Below are positions 1 to 9,890 of a stretch of 64,000 nucleotides of DNA, in pieces. The stretch is from Xenorhabdus budapestensis (GTDB taxonomy: Bacteria > Pseudomonadota > Gammaproteobacteria > Enterobacterales > Enterobacteriaceae). Within the stretch, counting starts at the first letter, position 1. Each line of letters starts with the position of its first letter. The stretch spans positions 1 to 64,000 of the forward strand of contig NZ_NIBS01000013.1 of NCBI RefSeq assembly GCF_002632465.1, read 5' to 3'. The position numbers were made by a program, and so were the translations under genes. Below the pieces are notes generated by a model that saw only the letters and a program-made list of their open reading frames with translations, did no database searches and was not told the origin of the DNA.

Positions 1-70
1 AAATAAATTAAATTATGATATAAATCAAATAATTAATTTAAAATAGATGACTATTCCTGATCATCAATGA

Positions 71-316
71 TTAAAAATGATTAAGTAAATGTATTTCATC
101 AATAAATGATTGTTGATTTTCAATGAGCAGAATTGGGTTAAGGCGAATTTCCCAATCCTGTAGACGAGCACTTCCCGCAATTGTACCTCGTTGTTGATAG
201 GTCACATTGGGTTCGGGAAAGGTTTGTTCAAGAAAATCACTTGCCTGAACTATTTTTTGTCGCAAAGTACGCATGACTGCTTGCTGAAGAGGAAGTGGAA
301 CTTTAACGAATTTCAT
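71..316 (-). pseudogene. sprT: Truncated sprT (SprT-like metalloprotease N-terminus)
   Basis: The 81 residues match the N-terminal half of enterobacterial SprT (about 165 aa): LPLQQAVMRTLRQK, then YQQRGTIAGSARLQ, then IRLNPILL. The match stops at FIDEI, exactly where the family has the zinc-binding HELAH helix. Here the frame ends in HLLNHF and a stop, followed by AT-rich sequence with no trace of the zinc ligands or the C-terminal Cys cluster. The product would lack the catalytic centre. sprT lies close to metK in E. coli, so this is the native copy, truncated by deletion or rearrangement. Confidence 0.75.
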
Positions 317-393
317 AACAGCAATAATTATTAGAGTAACTTAGCTAACGAATATGTATGTTCATAGGTATAGCTACGGGCTAATACAATACT

Positions 394-423
394 AAAAAGC
401 CCGCTGGTATGGGCGGGCTTTTT
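394..423 (-). terminator. Rho-independent terminator behind metK
   Basis: The arms AAAAAGCCCGC and GCGGGCTTTTT form a GC-rich stem with an 8-base loop. It is flanked by an A run and a T run, so it could act in both directions. It lies 14 bases beyond the metK stop codon. Confidence 0.85.
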
Positions 424-437
424 AGGTATAACAGAGG

Positions 438-1592
438 TTATTTCAACCCTGCTGCATCACGTAGGATCGCGGCTTTATTTGTCGCTTCCCACGGGAATTG
501 CTCACGACCAAAGTGACCGTATGCCGCTGTATCGCGATAGATCGGATGCAACAGATCCAACATCTTGATCAGGCCGTAAGGACGCAGATCAAAGAATTCG
601 CGTACCAATTGGATCAGTGTTGATGTTGGCACCTTTTCAGTTCCGAACGTTTCAACCATGATGGAAGTTGGTTCAGCAACACCGATAGCATAAGACACTT
701 GGATCTCACAGCGATCAGCCAGACCTGCCGCGACAATGTTTTTAGCCACGTAACGTGCAGCATAAGCTGCAGAACGGTCAACTTTAGATGGATCTTTACC
801 TGAGAACGCTCCACCACCGTGACGAGCCATACCACCGTAGGTATCTACAATAATCTTACGACCTGTCAGACCACAGTCACCCATTGGTCCCCCGATCACG
901 AAACGGCCTGTTGGGTTGATGAAATATTTAGTCATCGGAGTGAGCCATTCAGCCGGCAATACAGGCTTGATGATCTCATCCATAACTGCTTCATGCAGTT
1001 CTTTCTGGCCGATTTCTTCAGAATGCTGAGTAGAGAGTACGACTGCATCAATACCGACAATTTTACCGTTGTCGTACTGGAATGTAACCTGACTTTTGGC
1101 ATCGGGACGCAACCACGGCAGGGTTTTGTTTTTACGTATATGAGCCTGACGTTCAACCAGACGGTGAGCATATGTAACAGGTGCTGGCATCAATACGTCG
1201 GTTTCGTTGGTTGCATAGCCAAACATCAATCCCTGATCACCAGCTCCTTGCTCCAGAGGATCAGCCCGGTCAACACCCTGATTGATATCAGGTGACTGTT
1301 TGCCAATCGCACTAATTACTGCACAAGAATTAGCATCAAAACCCATGTCTGAGCTGGTATAGCCAATTTCGCGCACAGTACTGCGGGTAATTTCTTCAAT
1401 ATCAACCCAAGCGCTGGTAGTAATTTCACCACCAACCATAACCATACCGGTTTTCACATAAGTTTCACAAGCTACACGAGCCTTGGGATCTTGTTCTAAG
1501 ATCGCATCAAGAACAGCGTCGGAAATCTGGTCAGCAATTTTATCTGGATGACCTTCTGAAACGGATTCAGAAGTAAAAAGGTGTGTAGTCAT
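438..1592 (-). CDS. metK: S-adenosylmethionine synthase
   Basis: Methionine adenosyltransferase makes S-adenosylmethionine from methionine and ATP in the cytoplasm. The 384 residues equal the E. coli length. Visible signatures are GHPDK near residues 14-18 (ATP site), [12 protein letters not shown] near 115-126 and the glycine-rich [16 protein letters not shown] near 258-273. The gene is followed by a strong terminator. Its upstream region carries an AGACGTCT-like run that may bind MetJ. It neighbours speA, as in E. coli, which suits the use of AdoMet in polyamine synthesis. Confidence 0.98.
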   Translation of the reverse strand: MTTHLFTSESVSEGHPDKIADQISDAVLDAILEQDPKARVACETYVKTGMVMVGGEITTSAWVDIEEITRSTVREIGYTSSDMGFDANSCAVISAIGKQSPDINQGVDRADPLEQGAGDQGLMFGYATNETDVLMPAPVTYAHRLVERQAHIRKNKTLPWLRPDAKSQVTFQYDNGKIVGIDAVVLSTQHSEEIGQKELHEAVMDEIIKPVLPAEWLTPMTKYFINPTGRFVIGGPMGDCGLTGRKIIVDTYGGMARHGGGAFSGKDPSKVDRSAAYAARYVAKNIVAAGLADRCEIQVSYAIGVAEPTSIMVETFGTEKVPTSTLIQLVREFFDLRPYGLIKMLDLLHPIYRDTAAYGHFGREQFPWEATNKAAILRDAAGLK

Positions 1593-2278
1593 TATATTTC
1601 GTTACCTTAAATATAATTTCGGTTTAAGGGTGGATGTTTTACCATCTAGACGGCTAGTCTAAGTTACTATTGCCGAATATACCAGTTTTTTTGGTTTTAA
1701 ATATCTTTCACAGTATGACATTTTAGGTTTCTCCTCTGTATTTCTTTAGATTCGAAATCTATCGAGTAAATCTATCTAAATCTGTTAAGTATAAATAAAT
1801 TTCGTTTTGCAATTTTGCAGGATTACAGGTATAAACAGCGCCCGTAACTGATAGGTTTTTTGCACTTCAAGTTATGGGCGTTTGCAGGGTGCGTTTATGC
1901 GTGTTCTGCTTCTCAATTGAGAAACGGCTTTCGTGATAATAAGCCATGTGGGGTGAATGGGGTTATGAACCATTATCTGCTGATTGTTAACGGCCAACAG
2001 CCACATTATGCCATTGATGTATCCACATCTTGTTCCTCTCTTATCGATATGAACTCAATCCGATGTTACCTGAAGCGTTCAAGCAGACGGGTAATTTTGA
2101 ACTGAAGTTATATTGCAAACAGTAAATACATATTGTTTAGTTCCCTCTAAACGTTTCTATAATTTAAGAGCATGCTGTTCCCTGACATTTATTAATGCGC
2201 AAGATACGCACAATAAATAGCGTCTTGGGTTATTGACTACAGGTGAAGGCAAATCTCTACTCCATGAAGGAGACTGCC
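1593..2278. other. metK-speA intergenic region, no recognised gene
   Basis: This 686-base stretch separates the divergent metK and speA. A frame open from 1860 to 2105 (81 codons) resembles nothing I know and has no convincing ribosome site, so I do not call it. Bases 1866-1896 loosely resemble the short interspersed repeat seen at 11835 and 20637. A bulged hairpin with arms CAAGATACGC and GCGTCTTG lies at about 2200-2227, in the likely speA leader. Confidence 0.5.
1632..1663 (-). promoter_or_regulatory. Possible MetJ operator upstream of metK
   Basis: The MetJ repressor binds tandem 8-base met boxes (consensus AGACGTCT). At 1648-1655 the sequence AGACGGCT matches 7 of 8. The flanking octamers TACCATCT (4 of 8) and AGTCTAAG (3 of 8) are weaker. 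The position, about 40-70 bases ahead of the metK start, suits a repressor site. One good box and two poor ones make this tentative. Confidence 0.45.
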
Positions 2279-4189
2279 ATGAATGATAATATCGCACGTA
2301 AAATGCGACAGACCTACAATATTGCATATTGGGGCGGTAACTATTACTACGTCAATGATCTGGGTAATGTCAGTGTTTGTCCAAATCCTGATTTGCCGGA
2401 AGCACAAGTTGAGCTTGTCGAGCTGGTAAGAAAAGTTCAGGAAGAGAAAAAACAGTTACGATTGCCTGCATTGTTTTGTTTTCCTCAGATCCTGCAACAC
2501 CGTTTGCGTTCCATCAATGCTGCATTTAAACGCGCCCGTGAATCTTATGGTTATAAAGGTGATTATTTTCTGGTTTATCCGATTAAGGTAAACCAACAGC
2601 GCCGTGTGATCGAATCGTTGGCAAATTCTGGTGAGCCTGTTGGGTTGGAAGCGGGCTCCAAAGCCGAACTGATGGCTGTGTTGGCTCATGCAGGCATGAC
2701 GCGGACTGTCATCGTCTGTAATGGCTATAAAGATCGTGAATATATTCGTCTGGCACTGATCGGTGAAAAACTGGGACACAAAGTGTATCTGGTTATCGAG
2801 AAAATGTCCGAAATAGAGATGGTGCTGGAAGAAGCGGAACGCATTAATGTCATTCCCCGTCTTGGAGTACGGTCGCGTCTTGCTTCACAGGGAGCAGGTA
2901 AATGGCAGTCCAGTGGTGGTGAGAAATCTAAGTTTGGTCTGGCAGCGGCGCAAGTGCTGCAATTGGTTGAAACCCTCCGTGCGGCCGGGAAGCTGGACAG
3001 CTTACAACTGCTGCATTTCCATCTGGGTTCTCAGCTTGCGAATATCCGGGATGTGGCAACAGGTGTGCGTGAATCTGCCCGTTTTTATGTCGAGCTGTAT
3101 AAACTGGGTGTTAACATTCAGTGTTTTGATGTTGGCGGAGGACTGGGCGTTGATTACGAAGGTACGCGTTCCCAGTCAGAATGTTCTGTTAACTATGGCC
3201 TGAATGAATATGCGAACAATGTCATTTGGGGCATTGGTGATGCCTGTGAGGAACATGGCCTGCCCCATCCAACCGTGATCACTGAATCCGGTCGGGCATT
3301 GACGGCTCACCATACTGTTTTGATCTCCAATGTTATTGGGGTTGAACGTAATGAGTTCACTGATACAACGCCACCAGCAGAAGATGCGGCACGTCCTCTG
3401 ACAAGTTTATGGGATACATGGCTGGAGATGCAGGAAGGGGGCTATAAGCGTTCTTTGCGTGAATGGTTGCATGACAGTCAGTTTGACCTGCACGATGTTC
3501 ATACCCAATATGCGCACGGGATATTAAGCCTCTCTGAAAGAGCCTGGGCAGAGGAATTATATTTAAATATCTGCCGTCATATTCAGCAGGATCTTGATCC
3601 AAGTAACCGTGCTCACCGACCGATCATTGATGAATTACAGGAGCGCATGGCGGATAAATTCTATGTTAATTTTTCCCTGTTCCAGTCTATGCCTGATGCT
3701 TGGGGAATCGATCAACTGTTCCCTGTCCTGCCACTTGAGGGACTGGATAAGCCATTAGATCGTCGTGCTGTATTGCTGGATATTACTTGTGACTCTGATG
3801 GTATTATTGATCATTATGTTGATGGCGACGGTGTGGCAACAACAATGCCAATGCCAGCTTACGATCCGGAAAACCCTCCATTGATTGGTTTCTTTATGGT
3901 CGGGGCATATCAGGAAATTCTGGGCAATATGCATAACCTGTTTGGTGATACAGCGGCCATTGATGTTTACGTTTCAGAAAACGGTGAAGTCACTTATCAG
4001 CAGAGTGAAGAGGGTGATACGGTAGCCAATATGCTTCAATATGTGAAACTGGAGCCACAAGTGCTATTGACTCGTTTTCGTGATCAAGTGAAATCGACTG
4101 ATTTAGGTGAAAATTTGCAAGAGCAATTCCTGCAAGAGTTTGAAAATGGCCTGTATGGTTACACTTACTTGGAAGATGAGTCATTCTGA
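2279..4189 (+). CDS. speA: Biosynthetic arginine decarboxylase
   Basis: PLP enzyme that converts arginine to agmatine, the first step of the agmatine route to putrescine. It is a fold-III, alanine-racemase-type decarboxylase. The PLP lysine is in YPIKVNQ near residue 104, the glycine-rich [13 protein letters not shown] follows in the barrel, and CDSDG lies near the C-terminus. The ATG at 2279 has AAGGAG six bases upstream, giving 636 aa. A GTG at 2243 in the same frame would add 12 residues, and E. coli SpeA has a similar stretch (SMQEVAMSS against SMKETAMND), so the longer form is possible. speB, normally next door, is 2 kb away. Confidence 0.97.
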   Translation: MNDNIARKMRQTYNIAYWGGNYYYVNDLGNVSVCPNPDLPEAQVELVELVRKVQEEKKQLRLPALFCFPQILQHRLRSINAAFKRARESYGYKGDYFLVYPIKVNQQRRVIESLANSGEPVGLEAGSKAELMAVLAHAGMTRTVIVCNGYKDREYIRLALIGEKLGHKVYLVIEKMSEIEMVLEEAERINVIPRLGVRSRLASQGAGKWQSSGGEKSKFGLAAAQVLQLVETLRAAGKLDSLQLLHFHLGSQLANIRDVATGVRESARFYVELYKLGVNIQCFDVGGGLGVDYEGTRSQSECSVNYGLNEYANNVIWGIGDACEEHGLPHPTVITESGRALTAHHTVLISNVIGVERNEFTDTTPPAEDAARPLTSLWDTWLEMQEGGYKRSLREWLHDSQFDLHDVHTQYAHGILSLSERAWAEELYLNICRHIQQDLDPSNRAHRPIIDELQERMADKFYVNFSLFQSMPDAWGIDQLFPVLPLEGLDKPLDRRAVLLDITCDSDGIIDHYVDGDGVATTMPMPAYDPENPPLIGFFMVGAYQEILGNMHNLFGDTAAIDVYVSENGEVTYQQSEEGDTVANMLQYVKLEPQVLLTRFRDQVKSTDLGENLQEQFLQEFENGLYGYTYLEDESF

Positions 4190-4485
4190 TTAGTTACTAA
4201 TCTTCATTAATAGCCATTCTTTATCATGGATTTTAAATAATCATTTGATTTGGGATGGCTATTTATTTAATCACTATGCGAAGTCGCACTTTTTCTGTGA
4301 ACTTTTTTTGCGATAAGTTCGAACACAAAAATAGCGGGTAAATTTAACAAAGAAATGTCTAAATATTTTGATAGCTCTTATGTGATGTGGCACATTGATT
4401 TTGGTTACCGTAATAAAAGTGATACTTTCACTTAGAAATTAGAAGTTCCCTTTCCTTCTTAAGCAAAGAAATAAGGAGCGAGTTA

Positions 4486-5071
4486 GTGATAAATATTAAA
4501 GATATTACCTTCTTCCCGGAGCCTGATCCTAATGAAAGTCCCTGGGTACATGGTAAACCTGCTGAAGAGACGATTGACGTTGTAGAATACAATCCTGAAT
4601 GGTTAGTTACATGGCAATAACTTTCTTCGGTTATCAAAGAAACACTTGGTAACGTTGTCTTGAATATTGAGCACGTTGGGTCGACGGCAGTTCCTGGGAT
4701 GGTTGCCAAACCTGTTATTGATATTGATCTTATTGTGGAAGATCCAACTCAAGAAGAAAAATATGTACCAGCATTGGAGCGGCTTGGTTATGATTTAACG
4801 GTTCGTGAACCGAATTTTTATCAACATCGATGCCTTCGCTTGGCAAAACCTAGAGTTAATCTTCATGTTTTTGGTCTTGATTGCCCTGAACACATCCGAC
4901 ATATTTGGTTTCGTGATTGGCTTAGAGAACATCCTGAAGATTGTGAACGATATATAGCTGCGAAGAACTGCTAAAAATAATGTTAAACAGGTAATGGACT
5001 ATAATAAGAGAAAAGAAAAAGTGGTACATGAAATTTATCAACGTATATTTCAAAGTAAGGAATTGCTGTAA
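4486..5071 (+). pseudogene. grpB-family gene broken by a stop and a frameshift
   Basis: A GrpB/UPF0157 nucleotidyltransferase-like gene. It starts at GTG 4486 behind a good AAGGAG. Homology runs through YNPEWLVTWQ, meets TAA at codon 45 (4618-4620, where Gln is expected), and resumes with the family signature IEHVGSTAVPGMVAKPVIDIDLIV. Near 4965-4972 the frame shifts. The C-terminus continues in another frame (AKNNVKQVMDYNKRKEKVV) to TAA at 5069-5071. Two independent lesions in otherwise well-kept sequence indicate recent inactivation. The family's biochemical role is poorly known. Confidence 0.85.
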
Positions 5072-5094
5072 TAATGTTTGATAATTATTGTGCG

Positions 5095-5253
5095 GAACAA
5101 AAAACAAATCTGTTTTGATTTCGACTGACAGAACACTTTTACGTTCTCATTTTTTATAGGCCCCCTATAAGGCGTTTTACCTTTCAAGCCACTGTGTGGT
5201 CTGTGATAATTGAAAATCACCTCCCATTTCGCCAAATTGATTCTAATCAACAT
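5095..5253 (-). mobile_element. Transposase C-terminal remnant (DDE/rve type)
   Basis: On the minus strand the translation reads AKWEVIFNYHRPHSGLKGKTP. The NYHRPHSxLxGKTP pattern is the hallmark of the C-terminus of rve-type transposases (IS3/IS481-like). The remainder of the transposase is missing: upstream codons hit stops and no DDE motif can be followed. It directly follows the broken grpB, so an insertion followed by deletion probably helped to separate speA from speB. Confidence 0.7.
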
Positions 5254-5573
5254 TCCACATCTAATTCAGAACTAATAACTTAGTCTGTTAAGTCTGTTGC
5301 AACTATGAGAGCAGAGAGTGCGGATTTTTATCAGAGCTTTTTGAAGCCGAATAGATGTTTACCTTAATTAACTCTTGGTTAATGACCATAAAAAAAATCT
5401 AATTGCTTTTTATAAATTTAAGCATCATTGTTAATAAATAGCATCTTAAGAGAACCGCTAAATATGTTTTTTTAAGCAGTTAATTTGAACATTTTTTATA
5501 ATTTACCTCATATATTAAAGGTGTTTTTACATACCATACAACGCTTTTATATGAATCAGTGAGAAAATTAACT

Positions 5574-5789
5574 ATGCAGAATAAAATGAAAGATGTGAAT
5601 GACTTGCTTGATGATTTAATTTCTAAACCTGAAGTACAGGCACGTTGGGAAAATGAACCAGAAAAGGTAATGCAAGAATATCAACTGACACCAGCACAAT
5701 ACCGCGCACTTTCTGAGGGCAATATAGATGCTTTGCTCAATGAAGGGTTAGCGGATAGACATGTCCAGCAAATGAGAATTAGCTGGTAA
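5574..5789 (+). CDS. Small LigA-like domain protein of unknown function
   Basis: A 71-aa protein starting at ATG 5574 (an upstream GTG at 5559 would add five residues). It is acidic and helical: DVNDLLDDLIS, RWENEPEKVMQEYQLTP, then QYRALSEGNIDALLNEGL. The pattern RW-x-P-x4-YxLTxxxxxALxxGxxxALxxxG is that of the LigA (protocatechuate dioxygenase small subunit) fold, which occurs widely as free-standing small proteins. No LigB catalytic partner is adjacent. The tail HVQQMRISW follows the domain directly. It may be a small regulatory protein or a leader-like precursor, but I cannot assign a function. Confidence 0.6.
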   Translation: MQNKMKDVNDLLDDLISKPEVQARWENEPEKVMQEYQLTPAQYRALSEGNIDALLNEGLADRHVQQMRISW

Positions 5790-6179
5790 TGATTGATTTC
5801 AGTTCCCATTTCGTTTCACTCAGTAAGACCATGATTTTCATCTAATCGAATTCAAGTCAACCCATTTCAGGTAGGTTATCAAACAACGGAGCTATCTCAT
5901 GATTGAACAAATCCTCGTTTTTCTTTCAGGTCATCGTAGCATTTATTTAATGTAATTCTGCTCAAAATAGTGGTAAGAAAAAAATATGTCTAATACTATA
6001 GAAGTAGTTACCAAGCTAGAGTGTTTGGGACTTTTTCTGTTTGTACATGAATAAGTACATATCTGTTCTCTTTAGGCAGTAATTTATTGTTTTCAAATTT
6101 AATTTTAAAACCTAGACTATTTTGAAGTTAGCGTAATCAAGCTCCGTGTTCATTAAACATGGGGCTTTGGGGAAATATC
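5790..6179. other. Intergenic region before speB; tiny ORF and hairpin
   Basis: No recognised gene. A very short frame at 5899-5955 (18 codons, beginning MIEQILVFL) has CGGAGC at a good distance and might be translated, without any known match. At 6140-6166 the arms AGCTCCGTGTT and AACATGGGGCT form an 11-bp stem (two G-U pairs) with a CATTA loop. It ends 14 bases before the speB start and lacks a T run, so it looks more like a leader hairpin than a terminator. Confidence 0.4.
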
Positions 6180-7106
6180 ATGAGTATTAGTTCCTTAGGA
6201 AACCAAATCGATAACTCCTTGGTTTCAAATGCCTTTGGCTTCCTGCGCTTCCCGTTGAATTTCCAACCTTATTCCAGTGATGCAGAATGGGTGATTATCG
6301 GCGTGCCTTTTGATATGGCTACATCGGGACGAGCCGGCAGTCGCCACGGGCCAGCAGCCATTCGTCAGGTATCGACTAATCTGGCTTGGGAAAGCAGCCG
6401 TTGGCCATGGAACTTCAGCTTGCGTAAACGCCTGAATGTCGTGGATTGTGGTGATCTGGTATTTAATTTTGGTGATGCTCAGGATATGAGCGAAAAGTTG
6501 CAGGCTCATGCTGAGAAAGTGCTGGCGTCAGGTAAGAAGATGCTTTCTTTTGGTGGTGACCACTTTGTTACATTGCCACTTTTGCGCGCTCATGCAAAAC
6601 ATTTCGGTAAAATGGCTCTAGTGCATTTTGATGCTCATACGGATACCTACCCGAATGGCAGCAAGTTTGATCACGGTACGATGTTTTACCATGCACCAAA
6701 TGAGGGGCTAATCGATTCTGCCCATTCAGTACAAATCGGTATTCGTACCGAGCACGATATCGATAATGATTTCACGGTATTAGATGCCGGACAGGTTAAT
6801 GATCGTAGCGTTGAAGATGTTGTTGAGCAGATCAAAGCTGTTGTCGGTGATCTGCCTGTATATCTGACCTTCGATATTGATTGTCTTGATCCGGCATTTG
6901 CACCCGGCACAGGGACACCAGTGATCGGTGGCCTGACTTCAGATCGTGCGTTGAAAATCCTGCGTGGTCTGCAACCTTTGAACATCGTTGGTATGGATGT
7001 CGTGGAAGTTGCTCCTGCCTATGACCAATCAGAAATTACCGCGCTGGCGGCAGCGACGATTGGATTAGAATTGTTGTATTTGCAGGCTTCGAAAAAGAGT
7101 GTTTAA
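6180..7106 (+). CDS. speB: Agmatinase (agmatine ureohydrolase)
   Basis: Hydrolyses agmatine, the SpeA product, to putrescine and urea with a binuclear Mn centre. All ureohydrolase metal motifs are present: [16 protein letters not shown] and [17 protein letters not shown]. The ATG at 6180 gives [22 protein letters not shown], aligned with the E. coli start and 308 aa against 306. An upstream in-frame ATG at 6159 would add seven residues not found in the family. A terminator follows. Separation from speA means it is likely transcribed from its own promoter. Confidence 0.97.
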   Translation: MSISSLGNQIDNSLVSNAFGFLRFPLNFQPYSSDAEWVIIGVPFDMATSGRAGSRHGPAAIRQVSTNLAWESSRWPWNFSLRKRLNVVDCGDLVFNFGDAQDMSEKLQAHAEKVLASGKKMLSFGGDHFVTLPLLRAHAKHFGKMALVHFDAHTDTYPNGSKFDHGTMFYHAPNEGLIDSAHSVQIGIRTEHDIDNDFTVLDAGQVNDRSVEDVVEQIKAVVGDLPVYLTFDIDCLDPAFAPGTGTPVIGGLTSDRALKILRGLQPLNIVGMDVVEVAPAYDQSEITALAAATIGLELLYLQASKKSV

Positions 7107-7139
7107 TATAATTCAGCCATAAATAAGCGCTGTTTTAAG

Positions 7140-7170
7140 ACCCGTCCAATGACGGGTTTTTTCTTTTTTT
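7140..7170 (+). terminator. Rho-independent terminator behind speB
   Basis: ACCCGTC and GACGGGT pair around a four-base loop (CAAT). They are followed by a long T-rich run, about 35 bases beyond the speB stop. Confidence 0.85.
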
Positions 7171-7341
7171 ACCGCCTTTACTGATCGTTACTATATCCAG
7201 TAGCCATATGAATAAAAAAATGCCCAAAAACGTACTTATTGTTGCCAAATTGAAACAATCAGGTAAAACCATAGCTTAATCTTGCAGCATAAAAAAACTG
7301 CGCTAGGATGTTTTTAAAGGCATTCCTATGAGGAGATAAGC

Positions 7342-7827
7342 GTGATAATCACTTCAACTGAATTTAAGAATAATGACTTCTTGCGCAAAGAACATGAATT
7401 TAACGAATTTGGTGCCAATGGTGGTAATCGTTCACCTGAGCTTGCCTGGACAAATGTTCCAGTCGGAACAAAAAGTTTTGCTATTACGGTTTATGATCCG
7501 GATGCGCCAACGGGCAGCGGTTTCTGGCATTGGGTTGTTTTTGATATTCCGCTGGAAATACAAACTTTGCCTGCAGATTCGGGACTGAGTGATGGCAATA
7601 AGCAGCCAGTCGGCATGATCCAAAGCAAAAATGATTATGGAGTATTCGGCTTTGGCGGGCCTTGTCCACCTGAGGGAGATAAAGCTCATCGCTATATTTT
7701 CACGGTGCATGCCTTGTCGGTAGAGAAACTGGGTATTGATTCAGAAACAACAAATGCGGTTGCGCGTTTTGTGATCCAGGCCAACACTCTGGCAACAGCC
7801 ACTATTACCGGTTACTACCAGCGTTAA
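7342..7827 (+). CDS. YbhB/YbcL-type PEBP (Raf kinase inhibitor-like) protein
   Basis: A 161-aa phosphatidylethanolamine-binding-protein homologue of the bacterial YbhB/YbcL subfamily. Seen in order: SPELAW near 31-36, the anion-pocket motif YDPDAPTGSGFWHWVVFDIP near 51-70, and GFGGPCPPEGDKAHRYIFTVHAL near 103-125. No signal peptide, so cytoplasmic like YbhB. GTG start with GAGGAG seven bases upstream. The cellular role of these proteins is not established. It is monocistronic, between speB and a Sua5-like gene. Confidence 0.92.
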   Translation: MIITSTEFKNNDFLRKEHEFNEFGANGGNRSPELAWTNVPVGTKSFAITVYDPDAPTGSGFWHWVVFDIPLEIQTLPADSGLSDGNKQPVGMIQSKNDYGVFGFGGPCPPEGDKAHRYIFTVHALSVEKLGIDSETTNAVARFVIQANTLATATITGYYQR

Positions 7828-7870
7828 CGGATTAATCGTTCTTCAGTTTTAAGTCAAAGGGTATCAATAT

Positions 7871-8650
7871 ATGAGCGGTAAAAAAATTCAATGGAATCAA
7901 GAGCTACAGCAGGAAGCGGTAGAGATCCTTTCTAATGATGGTGGAATGATTGTTTGTCCAACTAAAGTGGGCTACATCATCATGACTTCCGATGCGAAAG
8001 GGCTGGAACGTAAATTTGAAGCCAAGCAGCGTAATCGTAATAAACCAGGAGTGGTACTGTGTGGATCTCTGGAACAACTGAAAGAGCTGGCTCAGCTTAA
8101 CCCGGAAATTGAAGAACTTTATCAAAAGCATTGGGATGCAGATGTATTGCTAGGTTGTATTTTGCCATGGAAAGCAAAAGCTGTAGGACGCATTCCCGAT
8201 GATGGTTCCAAAGAATTGATGATGGATAATCGTGGTACAAGCTGTTTCGTGATTAAATTCGGCAGACCCGGCGAAATTCTGGCGAAAGAGCTGTGGGAAA
8301 AATATGGTAAATTCTCTTTTGCCAGTTCAGCTAATCCATCAGGTAAAGGTAATCGGGGATTGGTTGAATGTATCGGTGAACGTATTGAAGAGCGTGCAGA
8401 TTTGATTATTGCCGCTAATGATTATGTTAAATCTATCCAGCCAAATGAAACTGAACAAACCCGTTATGAGCAGGGTGTGATGATTTCAATGGTGGATGAA
8501 AACGGCAAATTAGTTCCGGACCAAAATGGTCAGCGTGATATTACTCCGTGTCCGGTATTGATTCGTAAAGGTTTGGATGTAAACAAAATTATGGTAATGA
8601 TGTCTGATATTTTCACGACTTGGGATTACCGTCATGGTAACTATTATTGA
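7871..8650 (+). CDS. Sua5/YciO/YrdC-family protein
   Basis: A 259-aa YrdC-domain protein, the fold that makes threonylcarbamoyl-AMP for tRNA modification in TsaC/Sua5. Visible are the substrate-pocket stretch GGMIVCPTKVGYIIMT near 23-38, KFEAKQRNRNKPGVVL near 51-66 in place of the family K-x-R motif, and FSFASSANPSGKGNRG near 151-166. It is longer than TsaC (about 190 aa), lacks a recognisable Sua5 C-terminal domain, and is divergent. It may serve another carbamoylation or nucleotide-binding role. The genuine tsaC would be expected elsewhere. Confidence 0.8.
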   Translation: MSGKKIQWNQELQQEAVEILSNDGGMIVCPTKVGYIIMTSDAKGLERKFEAKQRNRNKPGVVLCGSLEQLKELAQLNPEIEELYQKHWDADVLLGCILPWKAKAVGRIPDDGSKELMMDNRGTSCFVIKFGRPGEILAKELWEKYGKFSFASSANPSGKGNRGLVECIGERIEERADLIIAANDYVKSIQPNETEQTRYEQGVMISMVDENGKLVPDQNGQRDITPCPVLIRKGLDVNKIMVMMSDIFTTWDYRHGNYY

Positions 8651-8749
8651 TAGATAACTGTCACTGGTAATTGTTGGGCTAGCAGGATGATATTTGTTAC
8701 GGGTACAGCATTGTGGATACAGTGCTGTACTCGTAAAAATCTTCTTGGC

Positions 8750-9667
8750 TTATTCCTGCCTGTCATTTTCCAGATCTTGTTTCAGCTTATGTTGTAAAGT
8801 GTTGGCAAAAAGCCGCACACGTGAAGAGAGTGTCTCTTCTGATTTAAACAATATCCAGGATTGATAGATATCCATGTTCCATTCGGGAAGAAGTCGTATC
8901 AGCTTTCCGGCTGCTACCGATTCACGGGTGATGTAATCCGGCAGATAGGCAATACCGGCACCAGCCAGTGCAGAACTCATCAATGCTACACTGTTATTGA
9001 TGCGAAAACGGCTGCGTACTTCAATATCGAATTTATGTCTCTCTTTTCTAAACGGCAGAGAAATAGTATGTGCGGGGCCACGGAAGAGCAGGTAATCATA
9101 GTGGGGGAGATCTTCCGGTTTCTTGATGGCTGAAAACTGGCTGATATAGTCTGGAGCGGCGTAAAGCCCCCAAGTGATATCAATCAGAGGCATAACAAGT
9201 GGATGATTTGGTGTTTCACGCCCTATCACAACTGCTATATCGCAGTGATCATCTTCCATATTAATAACTCTGTCTGTCAGTTCCAGATCAACACTGACAT
9301 GGATATTCCCGGCGACAAAATTGTTCAGGACAGGGACAATACATTGGCTACCAAAAGACACTGGGGCAATCAGACGGAGGCTACCCATTGGCTCTTCATG
9401 AAAATTGCGGATAAAACGTTCAGCGTTTTTGGCTTCATCAAGAATACGGTGGCAGTACTGGTAATAATTCATCCCGACTTCTGTCACCTGGATTTTGCGT
9501 GTGGTCCGGTTGAGTAATTGAGTGCCCAATCTTACCTCTAGCTGTGCAATTTCACGGCTGACAGAAGACTTGGACAGCCTTAATGATTTTGCAGCTTCGG
9601 TAAAACTCAGTGTCTCCACTACGCGAGCAAAGATCACCATTGAGGTAAGATTCTCAATATTATTCAT
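8750..9667 (-). CDS. LysR-family transcriptional regulator
   Basis: A 305-aa LysR-type activator/repressor. The N-terminal helix-turn-helix is in FTEAAKSLRLSKSSVSREIAQLEVRLGTQLLNR near residues 21-55. A periplasmic-binding-protein-like effector domain follows. The start at 9667 gives MNNIENLTSMVIFARVVE, the usual family beginning; the frame extends further upstream but without family match. It is divergent from leuCD2 across about 220 bases, the classic arrangement for a LysR regulator and its target. Control of that operon, possibly with an isopropylmalate-like effector, is an inference. Confidence 0.9.
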   Translation of the reverse strand: MNNIENLTSMVIFARVVETLSFTEAAKSLRLSKSSVSREIAQLEVRLGTQLLNRTTRKIQVTEVGMNYYQYCHRILDEAKNAERFIRNFHEEPMGSLRLIAPVSFGSQCIVPVLNNFVAGNIHVSVDLELTDRVINMEDDHCDIAVVIGRETPNHPLVMPLIDITWGLYAAPDYISQFSAIKKPEDLPHYDYLLFRGPAHTISLPFRKERHKFDIEVRSRFRINNSVALMSSALAGAGIAYLPDYITRESVAAGKLIRLLPEWNMDIYQSWILFKSEETLSSRVRLFANTLQHKLKQDLENDRQE

Positions 9668-9890
9668 AAAGTAACCTGATGATTTACTCCGAAAAACCAT
9701 AACATATCACAGGTTCTGCGAAGAAATGCCAATATTCCTGGTGGCAATTTTTCATGTGGCGAACGACTGTTTCATTATAGAAACAGTGTGCTAGATGATG
9801 GCATTTCCCCAGAATAAAGAGTAGTAATCTTATCAGGATTACAATTTTTTCCTTTTCAGCATGTCTAAATCTTTTGGAGGGCAATGTGAG

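Noticed and set aside
819-1295. 158-codon frame on the plus strand inside metK
   Set aside because: Antisense shadow of metK; the sense protein is nearly identical to E. coli MetK and the antisense frame resembles nothing.
1860-2105. 81-codon frame upstream of speA
   Set aside because: No ribosome site, no recognised similarity, cysteine- and serine-rich composition typical of non-coding frames. Left as unexplained intergenic DNA.
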